This document shows positions 46,374-58,557 of a DNA stretch of 64,000 nt, piece after piece. This DNA is from Arabidopsis thaliana. Its lineage: Eukaryota > Streptophyta > Magnoliopsida > Brassicales > Brassicaceae. Position 1 is the first letter of the stretch; each line of letters opens with the position of its first letter. Location: NCBI RefSeq assembly GCF_000001735.4, contig NC_003070.9, positions 1,550,001 to 1,614,000 of the forward strand, read 5' to 3'. The translations under genes were made by a program, and so were the position numbers. The notes beneath the pieces are model-generated. The model worked only from the letters and a program-made list of their open reading frames with translations. It was not told the origin of the DNA and did not search any database.

Positions 46374-47870
46374 CTAAGTTGGTGTCATTGCGCTAGCCTT
46401 TGACTCTGCTTCTCTATACAATCGTCGTGAGGATGAAAACATCCAATAACGCTCCCGATTCACATTCTTTGCTACTCGGAACACCAAGTGTTCCATGATA
46501 TCGATTGTTAGTGACAACAAACTTGAACTATCATCCATCACCGAGCTTTGGCTGTACTCAAGAACCCATGTGTTTGGATCTAGCTGCAGAACCGATGTGC
46601 TCCATTTGGTTTTCCCCCAGGAAGTGTTGGTCTCGTGTATTGAGTAACCGAATTTCCCCTCTGTCCACTTCAATGAGAATAACCAAACATAAGAATCATA
46701 TAAACACAACTTTGTCAACAAAGCAAGAACTATGAAATGTACTCATACTCAAAGTTCTCTGGATAAGCCAATCTTTTGCCATACAATTCCTATGTCAAGC
46801 TATAGATTTACACAAACAGATACTAAACAAGCAGATCTTTGACTTTTGAATCCACTATATTAAAACTGTAAGGCAGTGGAAGAATAAATTTAGATTGGTT
46901 ACCTCAGTTACTCGGCCTGATAACACGGTGATCGAACTCGAGGAGAAGCCGGTATGGAACAATCCAGATGTCTGCAAAGGCCATCCCCATATACTCACCT
47001 CTTCAATGGCAGATTTGTACAGAACACACTTTGAGTTCAACATTGGTCCATCCTAGAAACGTAATCTTCGAATCAGTCAAAGAAAAATAGAAACTTTGTG
47101 AAAATTTAAGCTAATAATAAGTTAATAACTACCTGATTGATTTTCCATTTAGAATCAGAACCTGTGCATCTCGAAAACTTTCTACTCGTAACAAAACCCT
47201 TAAATTCATCTTCCAAGAGTCTCAGCTTCACCCCCAAATCAAGATCAGCCTGAGTTCTCTCATAAGCGTTCCTCACAATCTCCTCTGTAAATTCAGGTTT
47301 AAAAACCTCTTCAAGCACCCAACTAAACCCTAATTCCAAACCCAGAACCAACCCAATCACCAAAATCACTTTCAGAAAAACAACAATCAGTAGTCTTCTC
47401 TCTTTCTTCGTCGTTTTCCTCTGTTCTTCATTCTCGAAAACTTTTGATTTCTTGGTCAGTTTCTTCTTCGGGGAAGAGATCATCAACTTCAAGATTGGGC
47501 GAGAAACAGAAGCAGGGGTGGTGACCACCGTTGGATCAAACGAAGTCGGAGTAGATTCAACGGTGGATTTGAAATTGGATGCAGAAGAAAGCTTAGTGAG
47601 AGAGCTTTTTTGAACACTGAGAGGCATGAGATCAAGCGTAGCGTTGAGACTATCAAGACAAATCTCGCAGCTACAATTCGCATCTTTACGACAGTCTGGG
47701 AAGTAACAATTACTGTCTCTTCTCTCCCAATCTTCCGTAGATACAGTTGTAGTAGTCGTCGTTGTTGTTGTTGTGCTCGATGTCATTGATTTCTCCGACG
47801 GTGAAACTAAAATCTTTCCTTTCATGGTTTCTCTGTTTATCATCTGATTTTCGTTGGCCCTAGATTTCAT
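46374..47870 (-). CDS. Single-TM protein, 393 aa, possibly ERG2/sigma-1-receptor related
   Basis: Three exons join in frame: 47870-47133, 47052-46903, 46667-46374. The true ATG is at 47870; the codon before it is TTG. The N-terminal 170 residues are Ser/Thr/Lys-rich with a Thr run (about 31-43) and a Cys cluster, CYFPDCRKDANCSCEICL. A transmembrane helix follows after a basic patch (RRLLIVVFLKVILVIGLVLG, about 160-180). The C-terminal 200 residues would lie on the other side of the membrane: DGPMLNSKCVLYKSAIEEVS, then WPLQTSGLFHTGFSSSSI and WTEGKFGYSIHETNTSWGKT. I recall this locus being annotated as C-8 sterol isomerase-like (ERG2/sigma-1 domain), but I cannot verify that from the sequence and the long N-terminus is atypical. 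Treat the enzymatic name as unproven. Confidence 0.75.
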
Positions 47871-48176
47871 CAATCTCTAATTTCATTTTGTATTTTTATC
47901 GTTTTGAAATTTAAATGTCAAGTCCCAACGGTCCTCTGATCTCGGCAGTTTTTGTGTTATGTAAATGACTAACATACCCTTACTTAACACGTGTCTTTCT
48001 CTTTCCTTTTAATGGGCCGGATTCTAGTTTGGGTCCAGTTATAATTTCCTTTGTGTTTCGAATTAGGTTTAAATTTTACTTTATTAGAATTAAGCCCAAT
48101 AACGAGTTTTGTTGCCAAATTTTCTTACTTGCTATATATGTCGTCAACATGCATACTATATAATCTCATAACAAAG

Positions 48177-48550
48177 TTTTTTTTTTTTTTTTTCTAAATT
48201 GTAAATATCATATAAATGAAAAAACAGGTTTTACAAATTTTGATAACCTAAACCATTTGAACTCTTTGGCAAAAAGAAATAAAAAACAAAGAGTCAATCG
48301 AAAACTGGGAAAAAACTTGGAAGTTTCATCACAGTCACAACGCCATTAACTTGCGAAAAGGGCGTCTGTTTCTTCTTGAGATGATAACGTTTTTTATTTC
48401 GCGGTCGATGCACTTGAAAATAGAAGGCGGAGAGAGTGAAGTAGCGTTATGCAGGACATTGTTTCGCTGCTTCCAGATGTGGAAGACCGTAGACTGAACG
48501 ACGATGTTTCTAAGAACCGATGGAGCGGTTGTTTTTTTATGATGTGACTC
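48177..48550 (-). mobile_element. 5'-truncated LINE (non-LTR retrotransposon) 3' end
   Basis: On the minus strand an open frame of 60-70 codons gives VVQSTVFHIWKQRNNVLHNA, then FKCIDREIKNVIISRRNRR and PFRKLMAL followed by a stop. This is the zinc-binding C-terminus (zf-RVT) that follows reverse transcriptase in plant LINEs. It is followed by about 140 bp of 3' UTR and a 17-A tail (plus-strand T's at 48177-48193). Everything upstream of the last domain is missing, so it is inactive. A short tandem TTTTTATGATGTGA (48534-48547, 48555-48568) lies at the truncated side. I could not identify a target-site duplication. Confidence 0.8.
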
Positions 48551-50003
48551 TCCATTTTTATGATGTGATTACAAAAAATCAAGTACAGATACTACTTCTT
48601 TTGTTATTTCTTGGAAAGCTATGTGACGCTGAAATCTTCAAATCTTTTATTTAAACCCAATTTTACATGTTAACATACATACACACCTTTGACAAAAAAA
48701 AAAAAAAAAAAAAAACAACGTACATACATACATTCACAATTCACAACTCCAGTCAGCACATTTAATGTTTATGCAAAATCCACATCTATAGAATTGTTTT
48801 CTCTAACGACATTGTTTTAAGGAAACGTCACGCGTTATTAATGATTCCTTGCGACTTAGCTTGTCCATAAACACATCACGAGTTCCTTCTATATTTGTGA
48901 CAATGACTATTGACTAATATTATCAATTTATATCCATGGATCTAGCTACTACTTGATAGGTAATACCATAACAAGAAATAATCATTGGTTAAAAGCCAAC
49001 CCAGTGAATATCAACAAACTCCAACTCCAAATGATAATAGTTTCATGTGAATTGTTTTCTAGTTAAGGTAATCTCTCAAATCAATGTAATTGGCACGGTT
49101 TTTTCGGAATTTATATTGGAAAATGAAGTCTCAAGGTATAAGATTAGTATATCCTAACTCGATTTAATTTTATTAAATTTTGGGATACTTTGAATTGACA
49201 TAAAACTTTGTTTGCCTAATAAAACAAATCCCAAATGATTTTTCTTCTCGCTTCATACTAAGTTTTCTTTTTTTGAGGTCTCATTCTCATCCTAACTCCT
49301 AAGCTAAGTAAGTAGCCTAACTTTATGAATTGTTGTATATCAACTTGAAAAATTAACTAAAGTTTTGTTGGAAACACCTACCAACATAAATGCTTGAACG
49401 TGGCATCTTGATTATAGTTCAACGAATTAGTATTGCTACTTGCTAAAGTTCTTCAGATATTACTTTCTTTGTCCAAGGATTACGAAACTAAATTCTGGTG
49501 ACACGTTATCCCGTTAACTTTAATCACGTTATGGTTTAATCGTTTATTTTCGTCACGCCACAGTTTATCTGATACAAAAATAGATACTACATAAAATAGA
49601 TACTACTTTTCACGATTATTATTTCTTTCTTTTGCTACATATATATGACACCATTTTTCCTGTCAATTATAAATCCTATTAATTTCATAACTACATCTTG
49701 TTCCATAATTTTATGTTTTGAGTGTTTTTGCTTAACCAAACTCATTTAAATTATATCCAAAAAAAGAATCAAATTCAAAAACTAGCTTTCTTTGGTAAAA
49801 GTTAGTTAAGGTAGTTGAGTACCAAAAGTCAAAGTCAAAGCCAAATTCGAGAAATTACCTTAATATCCTTTTCCACTATATATCATGCACACATATATAC
49901 AACAAGACATATCACCATAACTATTTCATTTACACAGAACCCAAACCAAGACAATATTTGATCAATTTATCAAATTCTCTCAACCCCTAGTCTAAACACA
50001 AAA
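48551..50003. other. AT-rich intergenic region upstream of the lipid-transfer gene
   Basis: It holds an A22 run at 48,694-48,715 preceded by TTTGAC and flanked by ACATACATAC at 48673-48682 and 48722-48731. That repeat is part of an (ACAT)n-like context, so a retroposition origin is less certain. The promoter of the next gene contains CTATATATC near 49,877, about 125 bp before its ATG. No coding sequence is seen. Confidence 0.45.
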
Positions 50004-51086
50004 ATGAACTCCAATAGTTTCTTAATCTCAGCAGCCTTAATCTTCTCTCTACTATCATCAAATTCTCCAACATCGATTCTTGCTCAAATCAATACACCAT
50101 GTTCACCATCTATGCTCTCTAGCGTTACAGGTTGCACGAGTTTTCTAACGGGAGGTGGTAGTTTTCCGACCTCAGATTGTTGTGGGGCTCTTAAATCGTT
50201 AACCGGAACCGGTATGGACTGTTTGTGTCTGATAGTAACCGCAGGTGTTCCAATCAGTATTCCTATAAACCGAACTTTAGCCATCTCTCTCCCTCGTGCA
50301 TGTGGCATTCCTGGTGTCCCCGTTCAATGCAAAGGTATCTATCTAACTTCTATATTATTATTCTGTTTTTTAAAATATAATTTGAGTCCTACTTTGTTTT
50401 TTTCGTTAGATATCTATATATCGACATTAATGGACATTTTTTTCTAGTTTTTCAATTGAATTTTCTTTATTTCGTATCTCATTAAAATATTTGTGAAACT
50501 TTGCAGCTTCTGCAGCACCTCTCCCTACTCCAGGTACTTATGTTTTTGATAATTTTATTGATAGACTCTTTACAATTATACTTAAGCTTGTTACTTTTTA
50601 TTGTTACCAACAAAAGCTAATGTATAGTTCATAACTCACAGGTCCTGCGTCTTTCGGTCCGACCACTTCTCCTACAGATTCGCAAACTTCTGATCCTGAA
50701 GGTACTCGCGAACTTTTTACTGCAACTTCTAGTTCTAACTCCAAAACATTTTGTTCAGAATTTGTTTCTAAAAGATTTTCGGGTTTGTTGACGTCACATA
50801 ACTCGCAGGGTCTGCTTCTTTCCGTCCGCCCACTTCTCCGACAACTTCGCAAACTCCTAATGGTAAACCATATAAATTCCTAAGAATGTATTTTAGTAAC
50901 ATAATTTGTTACTAATATTTTCGAGTTTATTGACAAGTAGACAAGGATCTCAGCGGATCGGGCAACGGAGGAGATCCAATGGGGTTTGCTCCACCTCCAC
51001 CCTCGTCGTCGCCTTCCTCTTCGCACTCTCTCAAGCTTTCGTATCTTCTATTTGCTTTCGCCTTTACGATTATCAAATTCATCTAA
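50004..51086 (+). CDS. GPI-anchored non-specific lipid-transfer protein (LTPG type), 205 aa
   Basis: Five exons join in phase 1: 50004-50334, 50507-50533, 50642-50701, 50809-50862, 50941-51086. A signal peptide (MNSNSFLISAALIFSLLSSN) is followed by the eight-cysteine LTP fold. The pattern is visible as TPC, VTGC, SDCCGAL, MDCLCLI, RACG and VQCK. A Pro/Ser/Thr-rich linker comes next, then a hydrophobic tail (LKLSYLLFAFAFTIIKF) preceded by small residues, a GPI-attachment signal. The protein is expected at the outer plasma membrane or cell wall, binding lipids for cuticle or related export; the substrate is unknown. The linker is encoded by three tiny symmetric exons. Exons 3 and 4 are near copies of each other (PASFGPTTSPTDSQTSDPEG and SASFRPPTSPTTSQTPNG), so exon skipping would keep the frame. 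Confidence 0.93.
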
Positions 51087-51356
51087 TTAAAGAGCAATAC
51101 CATACTATAAAAGACGTTCTTTACGTTCATATTTTACCTGATTCTTGTTAAAATAATGTTTTAGAGTTTTGTTGTATTTGATAGCCCTATTAATAAAACA
51201 GTTTCCTTAATTTTATACACACCAAATCATGCATTTAAAAACGAGACTCTGCAAAAACCAAAGGTTGAGAGATAGAAAGAAAATATGAACAAATCCAAAA
51301 TAGCCTTTTGTCCATCCACCTACAATTAACCCTTATTACTCTACTTTTTTTTTAAT
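51087..51356. other. Convergent 3' intergenic stretch
   Basis: AT-rich 3' UTRs of the lipid-transfer gene (+) and SDE3 (-), with AATAAAA near 51,191. Nothing else is seen. Confidence 0.4.
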
Positions 51357-54300
51357 TTACTTCCACCCATCAGACCACTCATCTTCTTCCTTGGCTACAA
51401 AATCACCTCTGGTTTCAAACTTACCACCATTCTTGATCTCTTCACCACTGCCGCCGTCTTTCCAACCATCACAACATTCTTCTTTTTCATTTTTTCCGCC
51501 ATTGTTGTTCCACCCATCAGACCTGACATCTTTCTCCTTTGTGCCACCATTCTTGACCTCGCCACTATCGTTCCACTCGGCTTCTTGAGGGTCTTGGGGA
51601 GCGTTGCTGCTTCCTTCTTGATTGATCCCGTTTGTGCCGCCATTGTTGTCCCACCCATCAGACCATTCATCTTTCTTCTTTGTCCCACCACCATTGCTGT
51701 TCCATCCATCAGACCATTCATTTTTTTCCTTTGTGCCGCCATTGTTGTTCCACCCATCAGACCATTCACCATTCTCATTCGCACCACCATTGTTGAGCTC
51801 TCCACTGTTGTTCCACTCAGCTTCTGGAGGGTATTGAGGCCCATTGCTGCTTCCTTCTTGCTTGAATGGTTCCTCCACAAACTCCTCCTGCTCTGGTAAA
51901 CCGCATCCTTGGTAAGCATTGTTATCCACACATCGCCACAAAAGCTTGTTCCAGTTCATGTCCTGTTTCATATAATACGTTTTATTAGTTGAGAGATTGG
52001 GAATGATGTCAACGCATTATGTCTTTATCCAGAACAACTAAGTAAGTGGTACCTTGCATATGATATGTGGGTTTCCGATGATCACTAGCAGAGAGATTGC
52101 ACGGGTTATGGCGACATTAAACCTCCTTGGATTGCTCAGGAAGCCCAGACAATAGGCTCTATCGAACTCGTTGTGTTTGATAGTAGATCTTACAGTTGAA
52201 ATGATGATGACCTGTTTCTCTTGACCTTGGAATTGCTCTACACTACCAACTTTGACTTCAGTCATATCTAACCTGTCAAGAACCTCCTTGATCTTCATTA
52301 CTTGCTGCCTGTAAGGAGTTATAACTCCGATATCCTCTTCTTGCACACAGTCATTCGCTGTTAATCTCTTGATTGTCTCTATAACTTTGCTGATCTCTAT
52401 ACGGTTGAACCAGGACGGATTGTTACCTTCCCTCTCATCGCATCCTTGGATCCCATAGAAAACCATCGGAAATTCTTTGTTTGGAAGGAAGTTTAACGAG
52501 GCAAGAACAGAGTCTGTGTCTTCTTTGGAAGCTACCAGTTCTCCATCATAGAAGAGCTTTGACGGGAGATCAAGAATCTCTGGGTGGCATCTGTAGTTCT
52601 TGACTAGCTTTGTTACATAATTCTCATCCCCTTCGCAGTAATAATCACACTCAAACAATCTTTCCAAGTATGACTTCCCCAAGCCGAGTGACTCAGCATC
52701 TCTTGAGTATATAACCGGACCCAATTGCCTTGGATCTCCAGCAAGCACAACCACAGTTTCTGTCAAGCAGAGATTTGATACAGCAATCATGTTTTCAGGC
52801 TCTGAAGCTTGACCAGCCTCATCTAAGAGAATATGAGTGAAGTGACCACGGTTTACACCTTCCGCGTTAAGAAGCGATGCACTCATATATGTTGACACAA
52901 CGAGTTTGTAACGAGTCAAAGCTTTGAGAGGGGGGCACTTGAAAATTAACTCATCAAAGAAGCAAAAGCGGATAATCTCAGGCTTAATTTCTTCATATGA
53001 ACGAGTAGCTGCATTCAGCCTGAAAATCTCATTGTCCTTGATGCGAACTCCCTCTAAACAAAGGAGTTTCTCTAAAATGTGATCAGCTGCACTATTGGAG
53101 GGAGCACAGACAAGAACCCGAGCATTTCTCTGTGTTGTATAAAGTTGAACTATAGCCTCCACCAATGTCATGGTTTTCCCAGTACCAGGAGGTCCATGGA
53201 TTACATATGGTGGTGCTCCTTTGCAGCCAAGAACCATTTCAATGGAACAAATCTGCTCTGCATTAAGAGCTGGTGAAATGGGCACAAAGGGTTTTGTCTT
53301 TATCATCCTTTTCCCAGAGTGCAAGGATGGGAAAAGGAAGTTTGGATCCAACATTTCTGCCGCATCAACAGCCTGATACAACCTTCTAGTGTTGATTCGA
53401 TTGTATGTGAACCTCACATTATAGACACTCCCAGCTGTGTGGCGTTGGTGGAACTCAGAGGCAAACTTCATATGTACTTCATCCGCCTCTACGCGGTGTA
53501 CAAAGCCCTGTGAGAAATTGATTTCAATTTTGTATCCTCTAAAAGATAAATGATTAAACATATTTGCAGTTGTGAAGCAGAAAGTGATCTGAAAGTATGA
53601 GAAAGTAAAGCGAGAACAAAACCTGATAAGCGTGGTCAGTTCCATCATCATATGCATGTCTAACAAAGATGAAGTCTCCATGGACAAGGGAAGGTCTTCT
53701 CTCAGCAAGGCCAGGAACTTCGAGGGACAAATAGATACCCCTTCTCTTCATTGAAACATTCTCCATATCATAAGCTCGCATGTCTTCCTAAACAACCAAA
53801 AAATTACAAGAAACATGATTCATGGTACAAGAGGTTTATTGAGTTATTAACAAAAATCTGAAACAATGAGGATACCTCGAGTTGTAATTCTTCCATAATC
53901 AGTAAAGTTTTATAGTAGTTAGCATAGTTCCTTGCTGTAAGACCTTCGTTCAAATCATCAGGGAATTCCTTATTCTCGATCATCTCTCTAATCTCCTTTG
54001 GAATTTCATACAGAGGAAGCCTATTTCTAAAACTACGTTCAACCACCTTTGAAGGGCGTGATCCCTTCACATAATCATCCACAGCAAAATCTTTCTTCGG
54101 AGCCCTTCTACTTCTAGAGTAAGGCCTGTTAGAAGTCAGAGAACTCGAAATCTTATCCTCAGCCAAAAGGAAAACAACCCGCTCAACCCTATCACTTCCC
54201 CAGTCAACAGTAACAACAGTGGTATGTAAACCAATGTCCTTAGGCTTACAAGACACCCAAATGGTCAAAGTGTCACCAGGCTCAAGCATCCTATCTTCCA

Positions 54301-54658
54301 GAGTAAAAGTTTCATAAAAACACTGTCTCTCTTTCAAGTCTGAATCTTTCGAAGGCGGTTTCAATATCGAGAGAGTAAAAGAATCCTCAGGGTTAGATGC
54401 GTAAATCTTAGTCCAGAGATCAACAGGCTCATCCATAGTGTTCTTGACAGTGAAGGAATCAAAAGAAGTCTCTCCAACAGTTACAGATTGAGGCTTCTCT
54501 TTCTTAAATGGGAAAGGAACAGAAACAACAACTGGACCTTCATCAAATGGATTGTAGCAACCAGAAGATCCATCATTCTGATAGTCTATAAATCCAATCT
54601 CTCCCTTGTCTGCGATTACAGAATATTCGTCATCCGATTTGTATCCACTCACACTCAT
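51357..54658 (-). CDS. SDE3: SDE3 RNA helicase (SF1, MOV10-like) of RNA silencing
   Basis: Four coding exons join in frame: 54658-53876, 53787-53623, 53507-52053, 51962-51357, giving 1002 aa. An upstream leader intron (about 54,680-54,890) is likely. The N-terminal region resembles MOV10 beta-rich domains ([40 protein letters not shown]). The SF1 helicase core follows: motif I GPPGTGKT (about 421-428), Ia [46 protein letters not shown] region [20 protein letters not shown] and [10 protein letters not shown]. After the core come about 200 residues of Gly/Asn/Trp-rich repeats with six DGW units, a GW-type Argonaute-binding tail as reported for SDE3. Its role is amplification of silencing and antiviral or transposon RNA silencing with AGO proteins. 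All helicase motifs are intact. Confidence 0.97.
51360..51905 (-). repeat. [17 protein letters not shown] repeats at the SDE3 C-terminus
   Basis: Six DGW units and two copies of a longer block (QEGSSN..EAEWN.SGE..NGG) are tandemly arranged in the last exon. The plus strand shows recurring CCACCCATCAGACCATTCAT words. Confidence 0.9.
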
Positions 54659-57600
54659 TGCTGATGATGATGACAATCTGTAACATAAACACAACACATA
54701 TCGATTATAAACAAATTACACATTTTGAACCACACGCATGTAATGATCACAACATGACGCTAAGAGGATTGTATTGGAATTCGAGTAGCGAGAACTAGAC
54801 TCAGAGCATAACAAAAACCCAAAACCCTAACACAGAAAACGAAATTGAGCATGAGATTAACTGAAATTGAGAGAATTGATCATACGTACTGAATCAGTAG
54901 CAAAATGGGTTACACTCTTTGATTCGATCACACCAAGAAATGGAGAAGCAATGAAGCCAGACTAACGCAGGCAGGCTTCAAAGGAGAAGAAACATGAAAA
55001 GAGTGAGTGAAGACTGAAGAGTCGTAGAAAAATTAAAATTGCTGAAATTGGGAATTAATTCGCTCAAGTAAAGCACGTGCATCAAACATTTGGGCCTTTT
55101 GGGTTTTGTATATGTTATGGGCCTAAGAGGTATATGTTAAGCCCAATCGTTGTTAATTACAACGGTAATTCTAAGAATTGACCTTTGGAGCCGTAATAAT
55201 TATAATTGGACTGATGCATATTTAATCAAATAAATAAGATCATACATGATACATGTTAATCCACATCGAAATTCTAGAAATAATTATTGTGATCTATAAT
55301 CATGAAGTTATAAATCAACTGATTTATTTTAGATGATTGGATTTGGCGTTTAGGTATAATTGAAAATACAGCGTCTTAATGAAGGTTCATTGATGATGAA
55401 ATATTTTTATTTTATGGATATTTAAAGTTTTACATGATGATGTTACAAATATGTGTTTATATCCTATATGTATTTAGTATTATTGTGTTTCTTGAAAAGC
55501 TCACGGCCTTGTAGATGTTGTTACACCACTAATAGTCACCATGTGGCGATTTAATTGTGGTATTCCTTGTTTGGTTAATTCGGCATGTCCGAATCAAGAA
55601 CTTTTTAATTTAGCAAATTAAATTTCGTGGTAAGACCTAGACAAAAAAAGATAGAAATTGGTACTAATTGCTAACTAGTTGGGTAACAAGAGGAATCTTA
55701 ATAGAATTGTAGATTTTGTTTGTGAATTTCCTTTCTGATTGAAGTGACAATATGTTAGCCCTCCTTGAGTGTCTTTTCATAGCCCGTGGCTTTTGTTTCT
55801 TGTAATATATATATAGAAAAACTAAAAGACCTAAACACACAATAAATTAGATAAATGTTGTATAGTTCAACAAAAAAATGTGTGGAATTGGTTAAAATTG
55901 AATAAAAGAGGCATGCTGTTTCTGTTAGTCTGATAGCATTAGCCTATCCTTTCCCACTCTCAAAAGCCTATACCAACCAGTCAAATCTATGTTCTTTATC
56001 CGAGCTTTCTTTTCTTTTTTCTATTACAATATGTTTTGACATTTTTTATACAAAAGAAACACTATATATCCTTATAAAGATAAAATCATAATTTTACTTT
56101 TACATTGACTCGTATACATCATAGATCACTAGTCTTCTGTTGTGTATGATTTTATTAGTCGTACATGTATTTGGTTATACTGGTTATGACAAAGTTGTTT
56201 TGGCTAAACTAGTTATGATACCTTGTATCCACAAATGCTTAGTTATATTTTGGTACGCCCTATTGCATATCCTAAATGAGATTCAAAAGTTCAAAACTAT
56301 TGGGATATGTAACCACTAAAACTACCAAAAACTTGTAAATTCATGTGTTTTAACATCAAAAGAGCAGAGAAACGTACATTAAGCAAGTATACTATTATTC
56401 GGATGACTCATAAGTGACTGATATATTGATCATTGAATATATAGTAGTGAAACCCATCTACTTTTTTCTTAACTGATGGATTTTATTCTCATATTTTCCA
56501 AGTTAAATCATATGAAAAATAAAAAAAGGAACATGTTTTAAAACGAGATTATTATAACAAGCTGGTTAAATACACTTGAATAATCCACGTCACTTTTGCT
56601 TCTATTGTAACAAAAGCTTCTCTTTTTATGTGGTAAAATGTTTTTTTAAATAGGAAGGAATTATCTTGGAAAAAAACACAACTGATCATTGTCTGTGTAA
56701 TTAATCATATGGCTCCGAATTTTACAAGAATCTTCGTTTGTTTATTACAATTAACAAAGCGTTGTTGTGAATGTGATCAACAAAAAGCTGAAAGAAGAAG
56801 ACAAAGCATGAGGAAACAGATAAAAGACAAAGCATGATTTACACAAAACACTCTCTTCACTTTCAGGCTCTCTTTTTTTAGTTTTTAATCATTCCCTTCT
56901 ACGTTTACTGGTCCAGTCTCTGTCTCTTTCATATACTATTATTTTTTAATACAAAAGCTACATACACAAATCGAAATCTTGGTTTTTGAAAAAGTTCTTA
57001 ACGAAATTTTGTATTCCCTTTGAATCTTTGAATTTGTTGGAAAATAAAATTGTTGAAAACTACATGTCACCTAAGTGAATCTTTGATATGTAGTTTTTGT
57101 TAACAAAATGATTAAGTAATAGTAAAATACAAATTTTAAATTAAAAGTAAAATTAAACATTGAATTTGTATAGTCAAAAAGAACAAAAGATATGAAGTTA
57201 GCTGCCTTTGAGGTTGTCAAGCAACCCAAACTTTTTTCAGTCCAACGATAATTACAATGCGGTATCAGTTCACTTTTCCTTTTTGGAAATTTTCATAAAT
57301 AAAGTGCAAATTTGAATATTTCTTTTTGTATATTTTCAGATATTCTTTACGTAAAACCTTATATAATAAGCATTACAATATATGATTATCTAGGGGACAC
57401 AGTACTAAATAAGAACGAAAAGAAAACGATATTTCCCTAATGCTAAGTTAAATCAAAAGAATGAGAATTAAACAAAAAAAAAAATCAAAGAACTTCCATC
57501 TATCCACTTGGCAGTTTCTGAATGGGTTAGTTGATTCCTGTTAACACAAAAAAGTGTTTTACATTACACAAATAGTGAAAAAGATTGGTAATTAATTTCT

Positions 57601-58557
57601 AAGCAACAATTAAATTCAATAATTAACTGAAATTATTACCTTATAACGTCGCTGTAAAAGTAACATCCACTAGAGTTAGCAAAAACCATGCTATGAACCG
57701 GATATGCCTCAGAACCGCCGGTATGTGAAAATTGGTTAACCGAGGCCAAAATTATAATTCACAACAAAACACATTCAACGCCTGCAAACCGGAAATTAAA
57801 CGGTACGATTAGTTAAAAACCGAACCGGAAACAGAAAATGTTATTAAAGAAAAAGCTTTTTTTGACCAACCTGTTCCCTTTGAGTTAAAGTGGCTATGGA
57901 ATGTCTCAATCACTCTCAAAGAACCAAAAAACTTTTGTTCACCTGACAAAAGCCAATCCATTTCTACCATGAGTGAAAACATTTCTCAAGACCGCACAAA
58001 GTTAAGAACCAATAAGTTTGAAATATTATGATTTATTGCCGATGCATTGCAGAGTTTAAAGCAGTAAGACAAACAAACAAAAAGAGACAAAGATTTGATA
58101 ATATGCAGTAGACAATCTTATCAAGCTTCAATATTGGATTCCTTATCCTAATCCGGATGCAAGATCAACTGGGGTCCTTTTTATTTCCGGGGAAATCAAA
58201 ATCAGTTGGGTGATCTTAAATGATCTAAGAGAAGGAGTTGCCTCATTTCTTGGTTGAGATTACATCTTTGCACATAAATGCAGAATTTGTAGACTGGTCT
58301 CCCTATATAGACTTGATCTATTTGAATCTCACGAGGACCACAGATACTTATGGACTTCTTTGGTTTTGGACCAGCTCAAGTCACTGACACAGTGACTCAA
58401 CATTTTTATCTACTTATGTCCTAATCTGTCGGTTTGGTGACTATTAATCTAACTGTTTCTGGCATTTTATCACAAGTTTAAACCTAAGATGTAAAAGAAA
58501 AGAGAAATGAAGAAAAAGTTACCGTAAAAAGCAGAAAAAATGGGAATTTGTGTGTTT
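54659..58557. other. Intergenic region: SDE3 promoter and CVP2 3' side
   Basis: Left: SDE3 5' leader and a promoter with TTTGGGCCTTTTGGG near 55,088, TGGGCCTA near 55,117 and AAGCCCAAT near 55,140. Centre: about 2.5 kb of AT-rich DNA with no coding signal. Right: near 57,670-57,830 CCGG/AACCG-rich words appear, and the CVP2 3' UTR lies close to 58,500. I see no RNA gene. Confidence 0.5.

Noticed and set aside
48673..48731. A22 run with ACATACATAC on both sides
   Set aside because: The repeat is part of an ACAT simple-sequence context, so the flanking match may be chance; kept only as a note in the intergenic entry.
51391..51899. Plus-strand ORFs with repeated [10 protein letters not shown] words
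   Set aside because: Complement of the SDE3 GW repeats; open only because the repeat unit lacks stops in several frames.
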